The position numbers and the translations under genes are program-made. This document shows positions 12,911 through 25,650 of a DNA stretch of 64,000 nt, one piece after another (position 1 is the stretch's first letter; every line of letters starts with the position of its first letter). This DNA is from Sipunculus nudus. Lineage: Eukaryota; Annelida; Sipuncula; Golfingiida; Sipunculidae. The stretch covers positions 37,557,695-37,621,694 of the forward strand of contig CM049316.1 of the NCBI GenBank assembly GCA_026874595.1. The letters run 5' to 3'. The notes below the pieces were generated by a model. The model had not been told where the DNA came from, ran no database searches, and saw only the letters and a list, made by a program, of their open reading frames with translations.

Positions 12911-14149
12911 TTTAAGTCACATAAAATATCTTTAAGTCACATTTTTTAGTTGAATATGTTTTTATTTTTAAATCATATATGTACTGCATGGTGCACATGT
13001 CCATGGAATGTCACTTTCAACGGCTTGTTGTCTAGAAGTAGCTGTTGTCCTACAAAGTATGCACGGGTACTGGGTAATTCTCTGACGTAAATCCATAACT
13101 CAGAAGACTGGATGATACTGTGTCCAGGAATGCACTACCTTATATACTGTTAGGGACAAAAGTTTATTTAAGAGTTATTATCTTTGATGTTTTTGATTAA
13201 TGAAATCTCTTTGTTCTAAAAGATCATTTGAATGATACAACGGACACTGTGTAAACCTAACCATGCTGGAGGGTGTCTGGCTAATGAACGTCAGAAATCT
13301 ATGCACAAAATAATATATAGCCATAAACAATATTACTTCAAAATTTCAATTCATAAGTTAAAATGATTCATTTAAGAAATATTCACTGCCATGTCAAAAT
13401 TATTATGAACTCCCCATATCAGTAATGATCTTTAAAAACTTGATCAATACGCTGTACGTACCTGGACTGAAATGTAAATACTTTGTGCACACCACTCTCG
13501 TATATTATGTCAATGTCTTCTTCATTGATTGCAGTCATTTAAATGGTTGTCACCGCTGAAAAACATGATCTGAATAACCTAGTACCCCGAAAATCGGGTG
13601 TATCATGCAAAAAAAATGCAGCATAAAAAATATATGGTACAAATGCATAATTTTAATAAAATAAATTTCAATTTTGAAGATTTCATTTGGTTTCAGAACG
13701 ATATTAACACACACGACATTTTTTTTTTCAATAATTTTAGGCATTAATTTAGCGATATATACTTATACATTAAAATCAGGTCGAGGTCTGCCTCAGTGGT
13801 TGAAAGTTAAATCATGTCACGGACGCGATCAAAGTTAAACGATCAAAGGAGAGGGCCCTTTAAGTCATCACCACGGGGACCCGCTAAGTGATCAACCACA
13901 ACTAACGATACTCGACTTTATTCAAACATCTGATTAGTAAACAAACACACTCGAACCCAGGCAAAATCTGTCAATGACAGAGTTTCAGGGGATGCATAAA
14001 TCCCTTACCAAGTCACTGATTGGTAAATACGAACATGCTCTGTAAAACCAGTGCTCATTGGCTGCAAGGGCCACCCTAATTTCTAGTGTAGAAATGACGG
14101 TCTGTAACTGACTTGTAATAGGTTACGAAACGACCGTGGCGAGGAATTG
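12911..14149. other. No gene seen
   Basis: AT-rich to about 13780. The stretch 13787-14150 is richer in G+C and starts with a phrase resembling a tRNA A-box (CTGCCTCAGTGG), but I cannot support a SINE. Confidence 0.35.
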
Positions 14150-14790
14150 AACGGTATCCGATGGTCTGTAAATGCTGCATGAGTTTCGGGGTGCCACCTT
14201 AAATTTTTTTTATTTTTAAAGAATTTTTATCGGCTTTTTAATTTTTTTTCAATTAAGGAACTTATTTCTCAGGAACCATTTGGTGGATTGTTTTGAATTA
14301 TGGTATGGTCATTTGCATGAGATTGGTGGAACCAACTGCGATTTCTGATTTTTAATGAATTTATTATCGGCTTCTTCAGTTTCTTGTCGTTCGCTTCCGC
14401 GGAACGGGGTACATTGATTTGGGTTTTCTGTCTGTCCGTCCGTCCGTCAGGGTTTCGTTTCCATGGGATAACATTCCTAAATATTACCTAGTTCATTCCA
14501 ATTTGGTCAGTGATTGCTCTCATGCATACCTTGGTTGTGAGCGGAGTGTCCGTTTGAAAAATTATTACCACCAACTCCAAAACCAAAGAAAAAGTCCCTT
14601 TTTTGTCCCTAAAAGTTTCTGCATACGTCTCTAGTTCAAGTTTTATAACTTTAACAAGAGACATATATATACAATATATATTTATATAACCAAAAGAAAA
14701 CAATATTTCATATATACTTGTTACTGTTACCGCCAATAAATAATGTACTTTTGCCTGAGGGCTTTTGTCAGCCTTTGCTGATATTCTAGT
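14150..14790 (+). mobile_element. Composite hairpin/(GTCC)n repeat with Helitron-like 3' end
   Basis: The left part (14150-14390) resembles one core unit of the element at 9195-10222: it shares CAGGAACCATTTGGTGGATT-like sequence and GCTGCA-GAGTTT-GGGG-GCCACC. At 14394 a TTCCGCGGAA palindrome precedes GTCTGTCCGTCCGTCCGTC, and the body to about 14620 is shared with 22478-22712. The final 75 bp (14716-14789) match 10146-10220 and end in a stem-loop plus CTAG at 14786-14789. It contains no coding sequence. Confidence 0.5.
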
Positions 14791-15131
14791 TATCCACGCT
14801 GAATACATACCGCAAAGACTTGATGAGCCTCCCTAGGCAACGGACGTAGCCGGACTGAAGAGCCGGCTCGATCATCCCAAAGGATCCAGTTAATAGCGGA
14901 AATAACAGATCTGATCAGTTCACAGAATCAATTCAGAACTTATTAAAAATTAACTGGACCACAGATAACTGTTGAGGTGTCCTGTCGGTCGTGACGCAGC
15001 AAACCTATCAACGCGGGCTCATAGAGAACACATATTATATAGGCAGTAAAAAAAATCAGTCTTGACAACTGATACAATGGGTTGCCTTGGCGTATTTACT
15101 GTTATACAATTGTTGTCTTAACTTGTGTGAC

Positions 15132-15133
<2 letters not shown>

Positions 15134-15175
<42 letters not shown>
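15134..15175. repeat. (TA)n microsatellite
   Basis: About 20 uninterrupted TA units. A second, imperfect TA-rich tract lies at 15290-15340. Confidence 0.95.
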
Positions 15176-15177
<2 letters not shown>

Positions 15178-15837
15178 GATGCCTTGGTCTATATGCTAGT
15201 ATCTTGTGTAATCTTGGCCTATATACTGGTATCTTGTGTTGTATATATCATATTATTTAAAGTCACGCAAGACCCTACTCGACTAAATCGTATATATATA
15301 TATAATATATATACATATATATACATACATATATTCGCAAATGGATTCGGCAGTTTCTATACCGCCAGATCATCTTATAAAAACTTTACACATACAATCA
15401 TACCTTACCTTTACACAGGGTACCTTTACACACGGCTGCCCTATGTTCCACCACTGTCATATTACTCCAGTGTGGAACACCGATATTCCGGCAATTCAAC
15501 TTCTTTTCGAGTGCCCTTCACTTTTCTACATAATGCTTTCTTGCACACGTCTCTCTCCTACACATTCAATCAAAAACATAGCGGGGGCTCCAAGGGGATT
15601 TACTATTCTTATAACATAAAATTTGTTCCTCTTCACGCACTCTAGCTATCTTCATCATACTTCTTGGGGATGCATTTGTGCGGGGGTGACTGTCCCCATT
15701 TTATTTTTTATGTCTTCTATATATTCCCTTTTCATTTACCTTTTTCTTGGATTGCCTTTTTCTAACTGTTCAGCGGGTGTAGGGGGGTAGCAGCCCCCAT
15801 TTTATTTATTTTCTGTGTTATCCTTATATTTCCCCAA
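15176..15837. other. No gene seen
   Basis: Short overlapping open frames at 15341-15645 show no motif. Near 15660-15830 two phrases of the type GGGG-TA/TGAC-G-CCCCCATTTTATTT are repeated about 110 bp apart, perhaps a diverged short duplication. Confidence 0.35.
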
Positions 15838-16120
15838 TACTTTTTGGCTCAGATGACTAAGTCATAAGAGCTATAGCGGTCACCCTTTGTCCGTTGTCCG
15901 TCTGTCTGTCCGTCCGTTAGCAGGGCACAAATCGTATCCACTGGACCTTGAATCTTCTAACTTGACAACCTGGGAGGTCCATGAAAAAAATCTCCTTTGA
16001 AACCTGAAATTAAGTCTTTGTTACCCATATCCTCCAAGCTACCTCCAGTCAATTCTACCACAGACACCATTGTAAATTTTACTGGCGTCTGTTAGAAATG
16101 GACCGATTAGCTCATCCCCC
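15838..16120 (+). mobile_element. Dispersed hairpin + (GTCC)n repeat, family 2
   Basis: An imperfect hairpin at 15846-15872 (GGCTCAGATGACT and near-complement) is followed by CGGTCACCCTTTGTCCGTTGTCCGTCTGTCTGTCCGTCCGTTAG and then GGGCACAAATCGTATCCACTGGACC. The continuation AAACCTGAAATTAAGTC...ACCCATATCCTCC is echoed at 25980-26020 and the GGGCACA...GGACC segment at 26349-26380. No coding sequence is seen in it or in 16121-16534. Confidence 0.55.
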
Positions 16121-16534
16121 TCATGTTTTTCCCTCAAAAGAAAAACACTCCGATATCCGGCAAGGTGGCAATGTAACTCCTCTCTTAAACTTGTGGATTC
16201 CTTGGATACTTATCTCCCTTTGAGTCTTTGTATGTAATTCGTTTAACGCAATCGTACTTGTCACTATTTTGCGGGAATAAATGCCGGCACTATATGTGCA
16301 TTAATTTCAGATATTCACAAACAAACACGATCTGGGGTGTACCAGAATTTTATACAAGCCCGAGAACCGCAACCCGTTTGGTTCTCGTCAGTACCAGCCC
16401 GAAGGCTCAATATATAATTTACATCCCTATGCATGACGACAATAATGACTATTGTGTAGAATCCTGTCAAAACTTGTTGATACGTAGGGGTGTGTCTACT
16501 ACTCTACTAACCTACTACACTACAATGTTAAGAC

Positions 16535-18832
16535 TATGACTAAAAATTTTAAATATACAAAACATATCTACCAGTCTCTATTTCAAGATCATGGAGTGAG
16601 CATCTTAATCTAGGTAAGCTCTGCCTGTGTTTCACATTTGGCACACAAGACAGATATTTTTCAGTTTCTTGTAAGGATTTATATTGTATATAACTTTGTA
16701 ACCTTTTATTTTTTGTAATTTGTTGTTGCCATTCTTGTAAACAAATATCACGAGCTCGTTGTTCAAATACTTTGAGGAATACATCAACATCACCAACATC
16801 TTGGACAATCCAAATATAACCAAATCCATTGGAATAAATTAAATTTTTCAACTGTGTTGCCCAATTTCTTCGGCCAACTGCATCTAACTGATACAAACAG
16901 TAGTAAGCTTGTTTCACAAGCCTACTGTCTGGCATGTGTAATATTTTTATCCAATATTTTATCAGTTTATAATACAATATATTTTAACTGGAAGTCTTCC
17001 ACATTCACCCAAGACAGCAGCGTTTGGTGCTGATGAATTCAGCTTAAGCAGAAACTTGCAGAATTTAGTTTGTACTCTTTCTATATCATCACATTCACCT
17101 CCTCCCCATATTTCACTTCCATATGTCAGTACAGGCATTACCATTGTATCAAAGATATGAAATGGCTGAGAGATTGATGTAGATTTATAATTATTAGAAT
17201 ATTTCTTTATTAAACCCATTGCTTTCTGTGCCTGATTTGCCTGGTATTTGTGACATTTTGACCATTTAGCCAAACTTGAGAAAATTGTACCAAGATGTTT
17301 ATAAGAACTAATTGTTTCGATATTACAATTCATAAATTTCCATTTCTCACATTTTCTCAACTTCCCACCATTCCTAAATACAACCACCTTTGTTTTTCAT
17401 AAATTCAAGTTCACGATAAATGTTTGACAGAAACATTCTGAAGTATTTATGTGCTTTTGGAGATTCCCGACTGTGTCTGCCAACAGAACAATATCATCGG
17501 CATACATAAGCATATGGAGATTTGATGCCTCTTCTGTTAAAGATTTACCTTGCTGCCCAGATTCATGAATCAGTTTGTATAGTTCATTCATAAAAATAAT
17601 AAAGAGAGTGGGACTGATCATACACCCTTGTCTGGTTCCAATTTCACATTGAAAGTAATTAGACAGGCCTGTTTCTGATAAAACACATGATTGCAGTTGA
17701 GTATACAATGAATTGATAATTTTCAGAAAGTTTCCTGTTACACAGTTTTTTTTTGTTGTAAAACACACATCAATAAATTGTCTAATGCTGTCGAAAGCCC
17801 TGGAAAAATCAACAAATAATGCATAAACTCTGCCTCGTGGTTTTGTAATGTAATTTGTATTGTGGTCATTAGAATAAACATATTATCAGTAGTACTACGG
17901 TTCTGCCTGAAGCCTGCTTGTTCCTCCACAAGTATGTTCTCACTTTCAGCCCATTCTGTCAACTTGTTATTTAATATTTTACAGAATATTTTACAGAAAA
18001 ATTTCCCTAAACAGTTTAATAATGAAATTCCTCTGTAGTTATTAATATCACACCTGTCGCCATTTTTGTAAAGAGGAATACTGATTGCCTGTGCCCAGTT
18101 TTTAGGATATATTCTACAACTAAGGATTTCATTAAATAATACTACCATCATGTCCTGAAGGTTATCAACATGATCTTTGTACAACTCTGCAACCAGCCCA
18201 TCTGGTCCAGGTGCTTTGTTATTTTTCATTTCCCTATCACCTTTGTTATTTCAAAAGAGGTTATTCTTTAATTCAGCTCTGACTCTTGAGAACTTTCATG
18301 TGCATCCATGTTTGGTATAAATAATTCTGTGACATGTTCAGAATTATTATTTGAGTGGTTTTTATCAGTATACAACTGTTAAAAATGCTGATACCATTCC
18401 AGTTTTGATGTGTTGTTTCTGTGATTAATGTACCCTCTGATGCGTTTCATTGCTTGCTACATTTCCTCAGTTGATTGACATCTCAAAAAGTTCTCTTTTA
18501 TTTTCCTCCCATGTATTTCTTTCTTTTTAGCACACACATTATTGAATACCTTTTTCTTTTCTCTATATACATTTAAGTCGGCTTGTTTGTTTGAAAGTCT
18601 GTATTTGTTTAATGATTTGTACTTTGCATGTTTGGACATTTTGCACTCATGATCCCACCATTTTGGCTGTGTTCCTAATTTCACTGCCGCACTGTTTTTT
18701 TTCTTGTATGTACATTTTGCAACATGTTGCAAAAGTAACATAATTATATCAGCTGCAGTGGTAGGGTTTTGATTAACATTTAAATGAAATTGATCCACAA
18801 AATTTGACACCTTATCATCATCTTCCCATGCA
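16535..18832 (-). pseudogene. APE-type LINE ORF2-like relic, CR1/Jockey-like (copy H)
   Basis: The most complete LINE polymerase in the window, in at least five frame segments. Upstream of the RT (18457-18810) is a basic region with TQPKWWDHECK. The RT core begins with NNKAPGPDGL near 18200, then NNYRGISLLN, EEQAGFRQNRSTTDN, GTRQGCMISP near 17625 and the catalytic MYADDIVLLAD near 17480-17515. The thumb carries KHLGTIFS and TYGSEIWGGGECDDIERVQ near 17075-17130. A C-terminal domain continues to about 16549. The breaks are frameshifts rather than dense stops, so decay is moderate. The 3' end and any endonuclease are missing. It starts exactly where the pogo-like transposase stops, which suggests insertion into it. 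Confidence 0.85.
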
Positions 18833-19435
18833 TCACGGACAATACAAGCGTTACGTGCCGCTTCTCAGCCCCCATGTTTCTGACACGTACCTCCTTCGCG
18901 CCCGACTCCGTTATAGTCTTGCCAGGTACCAAGTCAAAATACGCCGGCGTTTCGTCCACATTTATTAATCATTTCATCACCTGTTGTCGCAGTTTCCGTG
19001 CGTAATTTACAAAATTTTCTATTTTGTATTGAGTTGTTTCGGCAGCTTCTGTGAGATTGATGTACGCACTCGAAAAGTCATTTTGTGGCGCGCCAAAACC
19101 TGCTGAGGCCATCCATGTGATGCCTGGAATGAAGGCTGCTTTTCCAAGACAACTTTCTTTGCGTAGGCACAAAGCATATCTGTTGTAACCGGAAGCTGCA
19201 AGTCTCTCTGCAAGAGAACCATAGCCGTGATTTCATAATCTAATTCGTCACCGTATGTCACTCGTCGGCCACCGCCGTGTTTTTACGTCCATCCTATGTT
19301 CTTTGTATCGTTACATCTTCCAGTTCCGCTTTCATCCACGTGAAAAGTGTACTAGGTTTTATGCCCAGGCGAGATGTTGTCTGACGTACACTGTGCAGCC
19401 TCACTTCACGTACGACATTTATCTTTTCTTTTCAG
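18833..19435 (-). pseudogene. pogo/Tigger-like transposase, N-terminal part
   Basis: From 19435 downward the minus strand gives a helix-turn-helix-like segment (SRLGIKPSTLFTWMK), then GRRVTYGDELDYEI. A CENP-B-type second HTH follows: PSFQASHGWPQQVLARH and RTSISQKLP near 19030-19130. After it comes the start of the DDE domain, NVDETPAYFDLVPGKT, near 18915-18965 with the first catalytic aspartate, ending in HVTLVLSV near 18845. Pogo-class transposases use these two HTH units to bind terminal repeats and a DDD/DDE core to cut. The rest of the catalytic domain is absent because the LINE begins at about 18832. At least two frame breaks are needed. Confidence 0.75.
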
Positions 19436-20880
19436 GGGCGTGGCCAGGATTGAGGGCGGGGGGGGGGGGGGGTCATGATCAGTGAGGGATCCATAAATTC
19501 GGAGGTAGATGCCTTAATATGTATAGGTATTAAGGAAAACTAAGTGTTATATATACGTGTGTATCTTTGTATGTATATGTATATATATTATTATTATTAC
19601 TATACGTAATATATTTTAGTGTATGATTTTTTTTTTTAATTTTGTTATGAACCATGGTTTTATTCAGGTTAATTACAGGAGGGTATTGGAGGAGGCATCC
19701 TCCTCCCATATTGGGAAATTTTTTTTAAATATGCAATGTAGAGAGGACATTTTGAGGCAATGTTTACAGAAAATATGAGGATTTCTGTTCCTGAAAAAAA
19801 CTGTTCTCATATCTTTGCGTTATGTAGTAAAAACTGTAGAGGTTCAATATTTAAATATTTATATATTTTTTTCAAAATTAGGATATAAAATTTCAGTCGT
19901 TTTCAACATGTCAGTCAATGGCGCAAAGACGCATTTACATATGCAAATGTTATCTTTTAAAGATAATGCCTGGAGTAAAGTAACTTATATGTTGGTCTCG
20001 ACAGCACACAGGGACTCCTGAGAGCACAGATCGGGAGTTCGAGTACCGGAGCAATAGCTCTAAAAAATAAGAGGGATTTTAGAAATTATTATGCGCTGAT
20101 TCACGGTGGAAAATTAATAGGAAATTAAGAAATTATTGTCACCAAACATTTTCGACGGACGATTTAACAGAGGGGTCGATATGATAGAATAAATACGGTA
20201 ATAATTCACAATTTTCTCCTTACAGGTTCCTGAAATATCGATGGACATTATAACGGACCAAATAACAAAGAAAAATATTATGTCCGTTGAATATCTGACA
20301 CCACTGCAATTATTGGAAAAAGGTCCCCAATCTGATGGGAACGTAACACTCTTAGTGCTCGCTGGTCTTTCTGCCGGCTCTAAACACAGCCCCTAATTTA
20401 AAGCTTCTCACCCGAAAATTCTAGAAATGCAAAATTCCCAAAGAGCAATACAAACGCATATGAACAGACCTGAAACATCTGGAACAAAGAATGCTATGTC
20501 TACAGACGCTACATACCCCACATGCGAGCTAGCGCCCTACAAGCGAGCTTCCCATAGCAACGAACTATGCCTGCGCTACATGAATCAGAATCAACAGACA
20601 CATGTAACATTCCTGCTACATGAATCAGAATGTCAAAAGACACATTTAACACCCCTGCGCACAATCAAACAGACACCTGCAACAACATGTCACACACTGA
20701 ACAGCTGTAAACTGTGTAAAGTAGCCACATGTCCTGTCACATATCATTACTTACATCATTGATGTTCCCCTCATAAACAAACTACACCCGTTTTACTCTG
20801 TCCCTTCAAATGTATCGACATTTTTACCTTTTTCAACTAGACACCGTGCATGAGGATTTTGACAATCGCTCCAAAGTGAG
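19436..20880. other. No gene seen; 15-base G run
   Basis: A run of 15 G lies at 19458-19472. AT-rich sequence follows. The short frames at 19815-20021 and 20427-20762 carry no recognisable motif. Confidence 0.4.
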
Positions 20881-20884
20881 TAAA

Positions 20885-21600
20885 ATGCAAAAAGAAATTA
20901 AAAAAAAAGATGAGCAAAGCAACGATATATATAAACCTGAACGAAAGCGTCTTCGACTTCATATCTTGTAAGATTCTGCAAACTCGAAAACCAGGGCCAT
21001 ATTTTTAATATCATGTTATAAATTTGTATCTTCCATTCTTCTATAAAATAAAAAAAGAATTCAAATAACTTTGCTGATGGTCCCAATCTTTGTTCTACGG
21101 CAAGGTTTCTGAGGGAATCTGGGTTAAACCTGGTCTGAGTTTCTTCACAATATATTTACAAGCTTTTATCATGGTAGGGAATGGTTATTACATATTATAA
21201 CAGTGCAATATGTACTTACTGAAAATGAAGTTGCACTTATACTCAATGAACTTGGTGTATTGGTTTGCTTCAGTGTCTAAAATGAACATCACGCGTATAT
21301 ATCATTATTTAAAGTGACTGGACATGCAAAAAAAATGTAAACGATTAGCGAAGTAACGTTATATATAAAGCTGAATGAAAACGTCTTATATAGACCATAT
21401 TTCATGAAATCTTCTGCATACTCGAAAACCAGGGTAATTTCTTTAATATAATTATACTGCAAATGTGTATGTACCATTGATATTTATTATTTACTTAGTG
21501 TTAACATAACTAAGCTGATGCCCACCCCCCCCCCCCCCCGCCCCATCTGACCATCAGGAGATAATCTTTGTCCTGCGTACAGGACCCTAGGCATGGGATA
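20885..21600. repeat. Two diverged direct repeats, period about 420 bp
   Basis: Unit 1 (about 20885-21115) and unit 2 (about 21315-21600) share the order ATGCAAAAA..., GC-AAG-AACG-TATATATAAA-CTGAA-GAAA-CGTCTT, CTGCA-ACTCGAAAACCAGGG and then AAC-AAGCTGATG. Unit 2 contains a C run of about 16 bases at 21524-21539. The origin is unknown. Confidence 0.6.
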
Positions 21601-21699
21601 TTTATTTGATTGAGCTCCGGAGCCTGTATAAAAAGACAAGTATTTCAAATAGTGCAGAAGAAAATGTAATGGATTCAACCAGTAAACCAAGGGATATGC

Positions 21700-22000
21700 G
21701 CTCAAGGTGATATTGACAATTGATCTTTATACTTTTATCTTTATCTTGTTTACCCTGGTTGAGTTAGATTGAACCTTAATATCAGGCATTCCTTTTTCTT
21801 TTGGGCACTTGTATCTTTAAGAAAAACATGGGTCCATGGGTCATGACGCTAAGGTAATATCAATTAACAATTGTGGATCTTTGTACTTTTATCTTTGTAC
21901 TGCGTACATGACGTGTGGCCTGTGGGATTTGGGTTTGAACCTTGACACCAGGCAGTGTTTTTTCCTTTCGGCACTAAAAATTTTAAGATAAGATGATCAA
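21700..22000. repeat. Diverged tandem duplication of about 145 bp
   Basis: Both 21708-21830 and 21852-21994 run from an AATTGATCTTT/GTGGATCTTT phrase through ACTTTTATCTTT, TTGAACCTTGA/AATA-CAGGCA, TTTTCTTTTGGGCACT and a TTTAAGA end. Nothing else is seen from 22000 to 22477. Confidence 0.55.
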
Positions 22001-22477
22001 ATATATCCTTACTTTTAAATAATGTTGAGCATCATAAGAGAGCATGGCTCTGACAGACAGTCTCGCGAGTGCGTACCTCTCATGAAGACTAAGGATTTGC
22101 ACTGCTTCGTCTTTACTTCTTCAGTAAGAAATGTTCCAGTGGCATTCACCATTCTCTTTTGTTCTGTGTGTGATTTGGTGGGCCGTCTCTTTTCAACCAT
22201 TTATAGTTCACTCAATACGATTTTGGCTTGCCGAGAACCAAGTTTATGTGCATTCCAGAAAACGTTCGTTGTTGTGGCATATTTTCTGGTACAAGGGTAT
22301 TGCTTTGTCTGTGAATATTTTCTGGTAACGTTTGTTGCTTTGGCCTATATATAATGTTTATACATTTTATTATATTGGCCTGTTTAGTGTTTACTAGTAT
22401 CTTGTGTTGTCTTGACCTATTTCCTGGTTTTGTCTTTGGCTATTTGCTAGTATATTATGTTGCCTCGGGTTACTTGT

Positions 22478-22712
22478 TTTCCACCGATTTTGCGGAATGG
22501 GGGATATTGATTTTGATTTGTCTGTCTCTCTGTCCCTTTGTCTGTCCGTATGGTTTTCGTTTCCGTGCAATATATTCCTCAATATTATCCGATTTCATTC
22601 AAATTTGAGTCACTGATTGCTCTCATGCATACCTTTTTATAGATTGGTGTTGGAGTGTGTCTCTGAAAATTTATTATCACCCGCTCCAAAACAAAAACAA
22701 TTCCCTTATGTT
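22478..22712 (+). mobile_element. Dispersed GTCTGTCC-bearing repeat, second copy of the 14390-14620 type
   Basis: It begins near TTGCGGAATGGGGGATATTGATTTTGATTTG, continues through a TGTCTGTCTCTCTGTCC run, then GGTTTTCGTTTCC, CAATATTATCC, TCACTGATTGCTCTCATGCATACC and ends with TTATTATCACCCGCTCCAAAAC. The same order is at 14394-14625. No open frame. Confidence 0.6.
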
Positions 22713-23884
22713 ACCAATTCACAAAATAAAATATGACGTGGAAACATATTCGGTGGACAATGAAAACTAAAACACAGGAACTATGACATGTGGAGACATC
22801 TTCAGGGGGAAATAAAAAGGCAGGCGAGAAGGTCACAGTAAACGGGGAAATTCCTCGAAAATTGCTTGTTGGTATTTAGTTATACCTTTATATATTTTTT
22901 TTGCATGGGTTAATTGTCAGTATGTGTGTGGTCTTGGCCTATTTGCTGATCATGATATCTGGCGTTATCTGGCCTATTTCCTGATGTGTTTTGTTGCTTT
23001 TTATCTTTTTGCCATATTATAAGTTGTGCTGACCAGTGTGCTGGTATCTTGTGATGTCTTGGCTAATTAGTTATCTTATGTCGCCTTTTGCTTATTTGCT
23101 GGTATTTCGTGTTGTTTTGGCCTATTTGCTAACATCTGTTCTTGCCTTAGCCCATTTGATGTCGTCTTGGCCTGTTTTCTGCCATTGGCTGCAATCTGCT
23201 TGGAAATTCTATTAGGAATAGGATGATGTTCTGAGTCTCAAATACCCATTGACTCTTGCGTTTTTAAACCCAAGGACACCGTCCTTACGATCGGCATGCA
23301 TATTCCCAACAGAGATAACTCAACCAGGCCCTCGGGCTGACTGATACCCAACTGTCCATGAAACCTCTACGGGTGTCCTGGATGTACTGTTTACACTTAG
23401 ATTCCAGCACAAATAACTATGTACAAGCTCCCAAGGGACGTTCACCCCGAACTACTTACACACCGCCTCGACCCTGAGGGTGTGCACAACTACAGCTGAG
23501 GTAGTCCTCAGCAATCCACTAAAGTAAGACTACTGAATGCATCGATTTTGAGAATGAGTCGATAGCTTACATGTGGGGTTCGTACGCCTTGTTCACCAAA
23601 AGATCCAGAGGTAAATAAGAAGAATATGATAGTTTTATTGCTCATAAACAAACAGGAACTTGTATGTTGATACATTATGTCCGGATTAAAGGTATATATG
23701 AGTGGCACAATATGTAAAAGTGAGACCTTAAGTCGAACGTAATTACATAAAATGGACATCCGTCCGTCCGTCAGTGGTGATACAGGAATAACTTACTCTT
23801 ATTTACTTGTACTATCTTTAATATCTTTGTGTTTCCTCTCTTAAGAGGTTGCTGTGAATTTACAAGCTTCACTTTAACTTAAAG
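22713..23884. other. No gene seen
   Basis: The stretch 22900-23170 has loose recurrences of GGCCTATTTGCTG and TCTTGTGTTG about every 50-60 bp, like 22380-22460, so it may be an old tandem array. A CCGTCCGTCCGTCAG run lies at 23760-23775 without a clear hairpin. Confidence 0.4.
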
Positions 23885-23890
23885 ATAATA

Positions 23891-23923
<33 letters not shown>

Positions 23924-24680
23924 CATCATTATCCATCGGCATAATTTATCCACGCCATTGATTGTCGCATTATCTTTGACAGTACCCTTGGCATTATTCG
24001 TCAGTATTATCCCTGGCATTATTCATTTGCTTTATCCTTGGCATTATATTCTGGCATTATCCTTAGCTTTAGTTGTCGGTTTTATCCTTGGCATTATTCA
24101 CTTGATTTAATCGTCTGCATTATCCTTATATTTTTAACCCACATAATTCTTTGTAGAATTTATCGGCAATATCCATGTCATTTATTTTCTTCACATATTC
24201 ATTCATATTCTTCATTATTATCCATGGCACTAAAAATCTGCATTATCATTGGCATCGTCTTTAGCATTACTCATCGGCATTATACTTGACATTATTTGTC
24301 AGCATTTACATTGGTATTATCTTTGGTATCATTTGCCATCATTATCCTTGAGGTGATCGGTGACATTATTCTTGGCATTATTTAATAGCACTTTTTTGCC
24401 ATATTTTATCGGTATTATTTTAAGCTTTAATAGTCAGTATGATGCTTGGCTTGTTTCATGCATTATCCTTGGCATGATTTATCCGCAGTATCCTTGGCTT
24501 TATTCATAGAAATTTTCATTGACATTTTCCTTGACTTTATTTGTTGGCATAAACCTTTGCATTAATCGTTAGCTTTATCCATGATATTATTCGTCAGCAT
24601 TATATCCTTGGGATTTTTCATGATATTATCCTTGGGATTATCCTATACATGATTTATTCTCATTATCATCTGTACCTTTT
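23885..24680. repeat. Degenerate minisatellite based on GGCATTATCCTT
   Basis: After an (ATT)n run at about 23893-23925, words such as TTATCCTTGGCATTATTCGTCGGCA recur dozens of times at spacing of about 12-25 bp until about 24680. Units are heavily mutated. The array gives long accidental open frames that should not be taken for genes. Confidence 0.8.
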
Positions 24681-25650
24681 TGCATTCCAGCATGGCACCT
24701 GACGGTTTAAGTTGTCTTGTCTTTTAATATAATTGATGGCCTTTTTCAATCAGCAGCTTTTCTCTTTATCGCTTCAGGAAAGTTTTAATGCTTTGATATT
24801 TGAATACTTTTATGTTTATTCAGTGACTGCAAGCTCCAACTAATTAAGACTGTTTCTCTCACGAACCTGTAAAAGTCTCTGCTTATTAAGCAGGGAATAG
24901 TTTTTATACGCTCGTTATGTGACGGGAGTATTATGGTTTACCTAGCGTCCGCCCTACCTTTTAGTGTCACCACGATAACTTACTGGGGCTTTGAAGGATT
25001 TTCAAGAAACTCACCATAAATGCTTAACAACAGATTATCTCGCAAGTGTTCGATAATGGGCAACATCCACGATTAATAGACAAGGTCACGGGTCACTAGT
25101 CTACTTTGTGGTGTCGCTGTGATAAATTACGAAGATTTATAAAGGATTTTGATACAACTCATTAGAAATGTTTATCAATAAAATAATCCACCTTTGTTTT
25201 TTTTCCAGCAAAATCTATGCATATCTAATTAGGTTGGAGGTCAAAGCACTTTGGAGGCACCTTGGTGACTTCTTACCAAAAACCCAATGGATTTTCATGA
25301 AGTTCATTATACATATTTAAATACCAATAGTTTTCTTACCTGAATTGCCATCAAAATTCACGCAAATTTAATCAGATCAGAGACCACCAGATAACCGACA
25401 GGCGTATTATGCATGTGTGCGGTGCTCTTGTTGTTTTACGAATAAGGCATTGTAATTTAATCATGATATTGTGATAACCATTATTGATTGTATTGTTTGC
25501 ACAACGTTTGATAGCACATCGGCACAAATTTGACACAAGGTCACTGTAGAGAACCAGGGTTTCCCAAACATGAAAATCGAGACTTCTATGATAAAACACT
25601 GGAAACAAAAACATACAAACAGTACATCATAATCGATACATGCTTTTTTT
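24681..25650. other. No gene seen
   Basis: The stretch 24900-25380 has phrases such as GATTTTCAAGAAACTCACCATAAATG and GATTTTGATACAACTCATTAGAAATG spaced about 165 bp apart, suggesting diverged core repeats of a bivalve-type dispersed element. No coding signal is seen. Confidence 0.4.

Noticed and set aside
13787-13860. tRNA-derived SINE head
   Set aside because: An A-box-like CTGCCTCAGTGG and a GATCAAAG phrase lie at plausible spacing, but the stem pairs cannot be built and there is no second copy in the window.
15082-15645. 187-codon open frame
   Set aside because: It runs through the (TA)n tract, which encodes an Ile-Tyr repeat, and the remainder has no motif. A low-complexity accident.
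19985-20055. tRNA gene or SINE around GGGAGTTCGAGTACCGG
   Set aside because: The B-box-like word is present but the T-arm does not pair and no acceptor stem can be drawn.
24038-24289. 83-codon open frame
   Set aside because: It lies entirely within the GGCATTATCCTT minisatellite.
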